Shown here: positions 56,391 through 64,000 of the stretch, piece by piece
How the letters are laid out: each line of letters starts with the position of its first letter
Numbering within the stretch: position 1 is the first letter of the stretch
Origin: Capsicum annuum
Taxonomy: Eukaryota > Streptophyta > Magnoliopsida > Solanales > Solanaceae
Length of the DNA stretch: 64,000 bases
Assembly: GCF_002878395.1 (NCBI RefSeq)
Contig: NC_061115.1
Coordinates: 97,431,373 to 97,495,372 of the forward strand
Direction: 5' to 3'
Notes under the pieces: model-generated
Seen by the model: the letters and a program-made list of their open reading frames with translations, nothing else
The model's database searches: none
Told to the model about the DNA's origin: nothing
Position numbers and translations under genes: made by a program

Positions 56391-57250
56391 TCAAAATCAT
56401 ATCTGCTTTTCGAGGTGAAGGAAAAGCAGGATAGGGATCTCAATCTAGTTAAGTTAAAAGAATCAGTCAGAGATCATAAAATAGAGGTTTTCTCCCAAGG
56501 GGAAGATGGTGCATTACATTGTCAGGGTCGTCTATGTGTGCTAGGTTAGATGACTTAAGATAGAGGATTCTAACAAAAGCACATGGTGCACGCTACTCTA
56601 TTCATCCAGGGACCACAAATATGTAATGCGACTTGTAGAAAGTCTATTGATGGAGTGGAATGAAGAAAGAAATTAAAGAGTTTTTAGCCAAGTGCTCAAC
56701 ATGTTAGAAGGCTAAGATTAAGCATCAGAAGCCTAGTGGGTCTATACAGGAGTTGAGTATTCCCACATGGAAATGGGAAGATGTAAACATGGACTTTGTC
56801 ATGGGTTTACCTCGTACTCGTTATTAGCGGGATTCCATATGGGTTATCATAGACAAGATGACAAAGTCAACTCATTTCTTAGTAGTCCATACCTCTTATT
56901 CAACCGAGGATTATGCCAAGCTCTATGTTAGAGAATTAGTTAGATTACACGAAGTTCTATTATCTATCATTTCAGATAGAGGTACATAATTTACCTCTCA
57001 TTTCTGGAATATCTTCCAAAAGGGACTTGGTACCCAAGTTCACCTTAGAACAGCCTTCCATCCTTAGACAAATGGGCAAGCAGAAAAGTCTATTCATACT
57101 TTAGAAGATATGCTAAGGGTGTGTGCCATTTACTTTATGGGTAGTTAGGATGACCACTTGTCCTTGATTGAGTTTGTGTATTATAATAGTTATTATTCCA
57201 ACATTCAGATGGCTCTGTTTAACACACTCTATGAAAGGAGATGTAGATCT
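56391..57250 (+). pseudogene. R8 integrase remnant (zinc finger and core)
   Basis: The HHCC region begins HGARYSIHPGTTNM (56583) and WSGMKKEIKEFLAKCSTC, followed by a TAG. The catalytic acids are in NMDFVMGLPRTR (56792), SDRGT then TAA (56975) and GQAEKSIHTLEDM (near 57083). WKWEDV and HSSYST-like words lie between. The core ends at NIQMALFNTLYERR. DDE is complete, but at least seven stops interrupt. Confidence 0.87.
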
Positions 57251-57901
57251 CCCATTGGTTAGTTTGAAGTGGGTAAGGCTATAGTGGTAGGGCCTGACTT
57301 GGTATTTGATACCTTAGAAAAATTTCAGTTGATCAGGAAAAGGTTAAAGACAGCTCAAAGCCGACAAAAATCATATACTGATATATGCAGAAAAGATCTC
57401 GAGTTAGAGATTGGGGATTTTGTGTATTTGAAAATCTCTCATATGAAAGGAGTGAAATGGTTTGGCAAGAAGGGGAAGCTCAATCCCTGATATATCGATC
57501 CTTACTGAATTCTCAGCTATTTCAGAAAGGTAGCCTATGAGTTTGAGTTGCCTTCAGACTTAGCTACAGGCCATCCAGTGTTTCATGTATCCTTAATAAA
57601 GAAATGCATAGGTGACCCAGCAGCTGTTTTCCCAATAGAGGGTGTAGATATTCAAAATAGTCTCTCTTACGAAGAGGTTTCAGTAGAAGTCCTTGATTAT
57701 CAGATTCACAGACTGAGGAATAAAGAAGTCCCTCTAGTCAAATTTCTTTGGCGGAATCATTCCGTTGAGGGAGCTACTTTGGAAGCAGAAGCAGATATAT
57801 GGACCAAGTATCCTTACCTCTTCTCTACAAACTCAGAATCAGCTCAAGGTAACAGTCTTTCCTTGAACTTACTCAGTTCTATGTTCAGTTCTCCCTTATG
57901 A
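57251..57901 (+). pseudogene. R8 integrase C-terminus and chromodomain-like tail
   Basis: Open stretches 57269-57490 and 57548-57901 include TAQSRQKSYTDICRKDLELEIG, YLKISHMKGVKWFGKKGK, then a broken GPY region (stops in place), HPVFHVSLIKKCIGDP, EEVSVEVLDYQIHRLRNKEV and LWRNHSVEGATLEAEAD. The Trp of TWEAE is Leu. It ends at TGA 57899-57901. Confidence 0.87.
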
Positions 57902-58139
57902 ATTTGATACCAGTCCAGTTACATAAAATTCTCATATCATGCATATCTTTATGAAATAACTCAGTCATGTGTCTCATCTCTAGAATTCATCCATGCATGT
58001 TGAGTAAGAAAATTTAGTATATCAATAGTTTCAGTCATGAAACCATTTTTCAGTTATGCATGTTCAATAACAAAGTTCAGTCTCATAGTATTCTCAGCTT
58101 AGTCTCATTCGAGGATGAATAACCCCAAGGGGGAGATAT
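57902..58139 (+). other. R8 3' untranslated region and polypurine tract
   Basis: A CAGT-rich spacer ends in CATTCGAGGATGAATAACCC and then AAGGGGGAGATAT, directly before the LTR start at 58140. The purine run is the plus-strand primer site. Confidence 0.82.
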
Positions 58140-60676
58140 TGTAAGACCACACAAAATCCTAAGCTTAATTCAGTCCATTAATGCTACAAAAAGGGTCCTA
58201 AACTTAGATATTTCAGCTAAGACTTGCACTTAGAATTTATTTAGCCTTCATAAGTTGGAAATCCTATTTTATAATCCTTACGACCTTAAAATGTCAAATT
58301 CTAGGTTGGTTCATGATCAGGAATCTCAATAGTTGTTCTCAAACGAGTTTCAGAATTTTTGAACATCGTTTGAGGCACGTATGGAAATCCAATGTAGTGG
58401 ATCAACGCTATCTTGATGCACCGCATTTCCCACTGTGTCGATAATTATTTTCCTCAGATCCTAGTGCCAAATTCCATTGTGCTAATGCAAACTTAATGCA
58501 TCGTACCAACCATCGCGTCTACCCCATCAATGCGGCGTATCGGTCTGTATGTTGCTGGACACGTTTTTCAGTAATTAAAAAAGTCACATCGTCTCGGGTA
58601 ATTATGTTATTTTCCCACCTTATTCAGCCTTAAAAATATAAAATTAAGTCCTTCCTAGGGCAAAATTCATTCATTCATCACATATTGCTCTTAATAACAA
58701 ACCCTAGGGCCATTGATTTCAAATTCAAGACTCAAGAACTCACCATCGACCTTCATTAACTCAAGTACCAACGTATCTAAAGTATTCATCCAAGGGTTTC
58801 CTTCCACCCTTGGTGTTCAAGAAACTCTTTTAAACTATAAGTTAATTGATTTCATAGATTTCATGTTGGACTTGAATGTAATCTTGATTATGATGTCAAA
58901 TGGGTTTTCAATTCCATAAATTATCACAATTTTACGGAAACTACTTATTATGGATTGAATTATGTGAACTTTTTGTTGAAATCTCGAGTTGCAAGTTGAA
59001 TATAGTATCCAAGATAGTATTATATGTTTATTGATACGTGGAATGCCCAGGCTCCCTAACTGTTTGTCAAAATGCTTATTTGAATTGACTAGTGCAAGCG
59101 TTATGTGATTTTATTCATGCACAAGCCCATGTTTATCAAATGTTTGACAAAAATGTAAAAATGAATGCATTATTAGCAAGAAAGTTCAATTATGCTATTA
59201 AAGTCATACGGTGTTTTACTTTTCATGCTATCGAGTCCTGGGGGTATTCAATACCCAAAAATCTAATTGTTTACCTTGTTCTACAGTAGTTATGGAATGA
59301 TCTCAGTAGTGAAACAGACAGTAGTACTTAGTAATCAGTCCCAATTTCAGTTCAGTATTTAGTTCATACCTCAAGTAAACCGAGTCAATTAACAGAACTC
59401 AGTAGTATTTCGTCAGTCAATGGAACCCAGTGAACTCAGTTCAGTTAGACAACACGATCAGTAACAGTTTAGTCAAGCCTAGTGCAATCTACAAATAAGT
59501 TTAGTGTATATTTAGTTGGGAGTAGGATTCAGCACCAAGCATGTGCATGGATGACGGCTTCTCTATCAGATAGGTAGAGTCATTAGTAGAAGTTGTTATA
59601 CTCCAGAACTACGTAGCCAGCGTAGGATATGAGAAGTCATCGGTTAGTTTAGGCTTGACTTTCTCACAGGGGTCACCCATCAGTTCAAGATTAACACGTT
59701 TAGTCCTTTGGGATAATACAGTACATTAGTAAAATGGATCCACATAGACTGAGTCAGTACCCGTGGCATGGTATTGACACCCTTCTAACTTGGTTTACAG
59801 GCTGGACCCCAATCCATTCAGAGAGTGGCATGTTAGTTAGATGACCACCTCCCACAGTTTTTGTTTCAGCCTTACTACAGAACTCAGTTCTATTCTACAG
59901 ATTCAGGATTGTCAGACACAGTCACCCAACTCAGTATAGAACTCAGTTCTTTTCTATATAATCAGGACTGTCAAAAATAGTCATTCAGCTATTAGCAATA
60001 TAGTATTAGTAAACTCAGGTATTAGTTAATCAGTATTCAGGACTCAGTATCCAGTGTTATTATGACCTCAGTTACAGTTTATGTATTTATGCATGTACTC
60101 TCATTTAGTTATGTTCCTATTATACAACCAGTTATTGTTCACGCATATGAAACCATGAATATCAGCCTACCTCATAGAGCATACCAGTACATTAAAGTAC
60201 TCCCGCATACTTTTCTTTTGCGCTATGATGTCTTATATCATAGGTTCAAATGCATGGGCTCTTGATCGTATTTAGCAGTCCACTCTATTAGCAGCAGACT
60301 TAGGGGCAAGTCCTCTTAGTTCGAGGAAAAAGTTATTATTTCAGTTTATCAGTAGTTCAGTAGTCGGGGCTAGTTGGGGGCTTGTCCTATCAACTCCATA
60401 TTCAGACAGTTAGTGGCTATTAGACTAAAGTACTTCAGACTGATATTTTTTGTTTTTTAGTATTCATTTATTAGTAATTGTTTTTAGTTATGAACCTTAT
60501 GGCGAGTACAGCCTAAATTCAGCATTTATTTTATATATATATATGTATATATATATTATGACTACAGAATTATTATTATTCAGTGCTAGCAGCAGGTACC
60601 AGTCATTGGTTAGCTGGTGGCTCTTTGGGGTTTATAGCATCATGTTGCATCCAGGGTCCAAACTCGGGGAATTATA
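58140..60676 (+). repeat. R8 3' LTR
   Basis: It starts TGTAAGACCAC and ends CTCGGGGAATTATA (2537 bases). It is collinear with the 5' LTR throughout, including the ACAGTC dyad region (59905-59980). A TATATATATATG run lies at 60530-60556. The terminal CA has changed to TA. Open frames 59092, 60062, 60450 and 60583 are chance. Confidence 0.92.
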
Positions 60677-60681
60677 GTATG
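60677..60681 (+). other. R8 target-site duplication, right copy
   Basis: GTATG follows the 3' LTR and matches 50518-50522. Confidence 0.85.
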
Positions 60682-61645
60682 TCCTCATCTGCATTAGACT
60701 CATATGCTCTAATAGTAGATCCCTTTTCCCCTATTGTGTTCACCTTTTCAGCTGTCATTACTGCAAATTGTTGTGAAAGCGGCCCAATATCAATTTGGAG
60801 TCATGTAAATTCTTATGCTACCAAATCATCACTATCTCAATAGTCAATTACATCCCCAATAGCATATTTTCCATCCTCTATATTAGCCTCCTAAATATGC
60901 CATCCTCGATTAGTGAAAAAAATCCCATCTAACGTTTCTTGGGCCATTTCTAAACATTGACGCATAATTGAAGCTCCAAATATTATGCCTTACATTGCCC
61001 AAGATCTAACATTCAAGGATCTAAATAATATTTCAAGAAAGTTGGATCCTCGAATCCCGTCTACACCATGGATAATATATGAAGTGCATATCCTAGTAAA
61101 ATTGGATAGATACATATTTGCATCATCTACTACTGCTCCCGAGAATACATCTTTTATATTTAGTTGTTGTATCATTGCATTGGTAATGTGAAACTTCATA
61201 TTAAGGGGTAAAGTAGGTAGAATAATGGCTTCAGTCTCAGCAGGATGTACATAGCCCATGTCTTCATCAATATCATATGGTGGCAGATATTGATTGGTTG
61301 GTATTGCTCTAGCTTTTCCACCCCTAGCTCTCTCCAAACCACCATCGACAACTGCACGTTGATTATCTATTGGTCTTGGTAGGCTAACTATGCCTGCTGA
61401 GCTAACCTGGCTTCCTCAACCACTCTTTTCTCTTCAATTTCCTCTGCTAAAAATGTCTCCATCTTTCTATTGGCAATATTTTGTGGATCGAAAAGTGGAG
61501 GAGGAGGTACATTCCTAGGATATTGGACCCAAAAAGGAACACCATCACGAACTTACTCAGACATCTTTTGGGGTGTTTGTAAAATTCTTATTGGATCAGG
61601 ATCAATAGGGAGTAAGGGGTTTCCTCGACTCTTGGTGTGAGGCAT
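60682..61645 (-). pseudogene. gag: R9 Athila/Tat-like gag remnant
   Basis: The minus-strand ATG at 61645-61643 begins MPHTKSRG. The first part reads to about 61340 with stops, including a run VPPPPLFDPQN. After a frameshift the open stretch 61337-60990 has NMKFHITNAMIQQLN, FSGAVVDDANMYLSNF and ICTSYIIHGVDGIRG. This is the core gag pattern of the Athila/Tat group (short N-terminus, then SxxxxEDPNxHLxxF in better kept members). It is cut near 60690 by the R7/R8 junction. No pol is present. Confidence 0.75.
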
Positions 61646-61729
61646 ACACCGGTCTATACCCAACTAAAAATAAAAAATAAATAAAACTCACAAACTTTAG
61701 CAACTCCAATCAATAATTCACACCTTCTT

Positions 61730-61746
61730 CCCCAGCAATGGTGCCA
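61730..61746 (-). other. R9 primer-binding site (tRNA-Asp type)
   Basis: The minus strand reads TGGCACCATTGCTGGGG. The site known from Athila/Tat elements, complementary to tRNA-Asp, is TGGCGCCGTTGCCGGGG; the differences are three transitions. Confidence 0.75.
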
Positions 61747-62602
61747 AAATTTGATATCGCCCAAAACTAACCTCCAAAGAAGTATGATGCAATCGATGCC
61801 AAATATAGTAAACCAACTCAGGTTGGATTTGAACCCACAAGGAAAACAAGGAATAGTATCTCAAATTTAAGGAAAGCCATGAGCAATGCAGAAAAGCAAA
61901 TGGGGGAATTTAAAGTCAAACGTAACACATACCCAAACACGAATACTTGAGTTTGTAAATAATACAAGATGAACACTAGGACTATGTTCCCTGTGTCTTA
62001 ACATTTATATAAAATTCTCGTGCTCGATCCACCAAACCTCCTGCTCTACATGAAAAGTTAACAAGATATGCTATCAACCTTCTGGAGAATGTATTGATAG
62101 CTTTCACCCATGACCCTATTAGCCTTAGGGTGTCTCCTTGTTATCCCTTATCTATAACCTCAGTACAACTCTCACCTTTTGTGTCTCGGGTTCATTAGAC
62201 AAGGGTTGATGGGCTTGAATCACCATTGTAACCTACCTTTCCTAATCTTAAATCCCTTGTGAATATGTTCTCGAATACAGGGAATTCCCAAGCTTCTACA
62301 GTAGTTTGGGTCCAATTAATATGAAGAAGGTTGTGATCCATGAAACTACAGTAGAATAGATAAATCTCCCACTTCCCTTACATAGCTAATCCGCGAGGGT
62401 TCCCAAAACCCTATTTAAGGAAGTTAGCTACTTATGTTCTTGCAAAAATCCATGATAATCAATGAAGAACACATTTAATTACTTTCACAATGATGAAAGA
62501 GTAAAATTCAAAATCTCTAATTGATTACGAAACCAAAAAGTATCAAGAGTAATATATGAGTGCTTCCAAAGAATGTAACCTAATAAAGGAATAACCCTAA
62601 GG

Positions 62603-62610
62603 TATTTATA
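62603..62610 (-). promoter_or_regulatory. R9 LTR TATA box
   Basis: TATAAATA on the minus strand, about 70 bases downstream (in sense) of the dyad array. Confidence 0.5.
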
Positions 62611-62676
62611 GTATCTCAAAATAACAAGGAAATCCTAATAAAAATGAAATAGGAAAAGTAATTTGGCAATCATTAT

Positions 62677-63095
62677 GACTCGTAACATCTCCTTACGAGT
62701 CGTCTATTGCTTGTCGTCAGCATTCTAGTGTAATTTTTATCTTTAGGGCTTAAAGCTTCTGTTGTCATTACTATTCTTCAACACGAGTCGTATCCAGTCC
62801 TTATGACTCGTGGTCTTCACTTGTTATCACTCGTTCCTTAAAATTCAGGACTTTTTAACACTAGTCTCTTTACGACTGCTCACTAAGAGTTGTATCCAGA
62901 CCTTATGACTCATAGTCTTCTAAGACTTCAATTTTGTACTTCAGCATAGCTTACTTTTCTCTTTATGGCTAGTTACTACGACTCGTATTCAGTCCTTATG
63001 AGTCGTTATCATCTGATACTTATCTCATCCAGCATAGCCTTAGCTATTTCAATACGAGTTAGGCTACGAGTCGTCTGATGTCTTTACGACTTGTA
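62677..63095. repeat. Array of ACGAGTCGT dyads in the R9 LTR
   Basis: GACTCGTAA-N7-TTACGAGTC (62677-62701) is a perfect 9-bp inverted repeat. Further pairs are ACGAGTC...GACTCGT (62783-62811), a decayed pair near 62887, ACGACTC...GAGTCGT (62978-63006) and TACGAGTCGT...ACGACTTGT (63065-63095). The step between them is roughly 75-105 bases, with the inner word TCCAGTCCTTATGA repeated. Confidence 0.75.
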
Positions 63096-63707
63096 GCCTG
63101 ACCAGCATTTCATCTTTTTCAGTCTTTTCATCAATATTTTCAACCCAATCCACTTCCTACCTAATTTTACCTGCAACAACACAGAAAACCACATTATATC
63201 CAACAAGATAACCTAAGTCCACACATAATTCCTTGTATTAAGTATCGAATGTTCCATGTCTACAAGGTACATCACTTATTCACCTTCTTGATTTTTCATT
63301 AAATTTAATTTTGGACCTAGTCCCTCCATGGACATTGTGTACCTCAACTCAAACCAATCACCTAAGTTAAGGGTGGCCACAGTACAGATAGATGAAAAGA
63401 AGAATTAGGTATGAAAAAGAAAAGACTAGTGATAAAAAGGGGAACAACTGGTGTGGCATGTGCTAAAAGAAAAAAAAAGAAATGACAGATAAAAAATAAA
63501 GTTGAATACATACTCATATCCAAGCATACATTATAGTGTCAAAGAGGTCGTATTTACTATTTCAAAATATACCAAACTCATAGTTGAGTAAAATGCTATA
63601 GTGATCTAGTCCAGCTGTTCGAAAATGAAGGCATAGAAAATAGGTACAAGCCTATGGCATTATGCATGCATGTTTTGAAGTTCTTTGTGAGAGCAAGTGT
63701 ATTTGTA

Positions 63708-64000
63708 TGTCACAACCCAAATTCTCAGGTCGTGATGGCACCTACTAAATCCCACCAGTAGGCAAGCCAAACCCGTAATCTAGAACGGCTAGTAATAGAC
63801 TACCCAAAGAAATAAATGAAAGAAGGAGGAATACATGTATTAAAATATCAAATGCATAATATAGTTCCAAAAACTAGTGCTATCAGTAAATGAGTTTCTA
63901 ATATATAAAGTGTAAAAAAATTAAATACCAAGGGAATTACACTATTCCAACTTATCTTTGAATACAACATATAGACTATTCTAGTACACAAGAGTAAGAA
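63708..64000 (-). repeat. LTR fragment F4 at the window end
   Basis: The edge TGTCACAACCCAAATTCTCA, then GGTCGTGATGGCACCTACTA, matches the F2 edge at 21102. By analogy with F2 it is an LTR 3' end in minus orientation whose body lies beyond the window. Orientation is inferred from F2 only. Confidence 0.5.

Larger units (their letters stand above)
50523..60676 (+). mobile_element. R8: complete Ty3/Gypsy chromovirus (degenerate)
   Basis: Both LTRs, primer site, leader, gag-pol, polypurine tract and a 5-bp target duplication GTATG are present; length is 10,154 bases. By eye the two LTRs differ at roughly one site in eight over their first 230 bases, so insertion is old. The coding region is closest to R1. 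It is full of stops, and the protease active site is deleted. It sits in R7 and is therefore younger than R7. Confidence 0.93.
61752..63707 (-). repeat. R9 5' LTR (right border uncertain)
   Basis: On the minus strand the LTR ends GATATCA at 61752, just before the primer site. Upstream in sense orientation are a TATA box (62610-62603) and an array of ACGAGTCGT dyads (62677-63095). The LTR start is not clear; sequence up to the next LTR edge at 63708 has no other assignment. Nothing coding is seen. Confidence 0.5.

Noticed and set aside
50523..60676. R8 as an endogenous virus of a non-retrotransposon type
   Set aside because: Domain order, primer site and chromodomain-like tail fit a plant Ty3/Gypsy chromovirus. 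No envelope, movement or coat gene is seen.
60062..60843. Three plus-strand frames at the end of the R8 3' LTR
   Set aside because: They cross the LTR border or a TA run. The one at 60583-60843 joins LTR to R9 sequence.
1..64000. tRNA or rRNA genes
   Set aside because: I looked for clover-leaf boxes and conserved rRNA words and saw none. TGGTATCAGAGC sites are primer sites complementary to tRNA, not tRNA genes.

Overview
This window looks like plant nuclear heterochromatin made almost entirely of decayed LTR retrotransposons. I found no host gene, rRNA or tRNA gene. The base composition is AT-rich. The protein fragments belong to Ty3/Gypsy elements: CCHC gag, aspartic protease, FxDD reverse transcriptase, RNase H, DDE integrase, and a C-terminal module ending in the LWRN...TWEAE tail typical of plant chromoviruses. 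The primer sites are of the initiator-Met type (TGGTATCAGAGC). The LTR style, long 2.4-2.7 kb LTRs, suggests a dicot and probably Solanaceae, possibly pepper; this is inference and not proven by the sequence.

Layout. R1 (1-7264, +) is a chromovirus cut by the window start, with gag to integrase and a 3' LTR. R2 (7265-13527, -) is a pol-less derivative: LTR, leader, a gag/protease remnant, then a long non-coding region I call X. An LTR fragment (13528-14675 and 17370-17829) is split by a solo LTR, R3 (14676-17369, +). R4 (17830-21101, +) is an RT-to-integrase fragment ending in a 19-base G run and part of an LTR. A reversed LTR fragment fills 21102-23292. R5 (23293-39305, +) is a chain of three internal regions (A, B, C) separated by LTRs. 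An LTR fragment follows (39361-41124). R6 (41125-46600, -) is a second chromovirus type. R7 (46653-50517, +) is an LTR plus leader plus region X. R8 (50523-60676, +) is the only element complete end to end; it has two LTRs and a 5-bp target duplication GTATG, and it sits inside R7. R9 (60682 to about 63707, -) is an Athila/Tat-like gag with a tRNA-Asp-type primer site and LTR. A last LTR edge starts at 63708.

No element can be autonomous: each coding region has stops, frameshifts or lost catalytic residues. Many stops are TAG in place of Gln or Trp, as expected from methylated-C decay.

The most interesting signals are non-coding. (1) A stem-loop lies 55-58 bases after the primer site in all six copies that keep a leader. 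Its geometry is the same each time (9-bp arms, 8-nt loop) and it shows compensatory base changes, so it is a candidate packaging or dimerisation signal. In R8 the loop contains GCGCGC. (2) Short CG-containing dyads are found in the U3 of most LTR types here; where I can see a TATA box they lie upstream of it. (3) Region X is shared by two pol-less elements in opposite orientation. (4) R5 is an LTR-int-LTR-int-LTR-int chain in which every RT has lost one of its catalytic aspartates.
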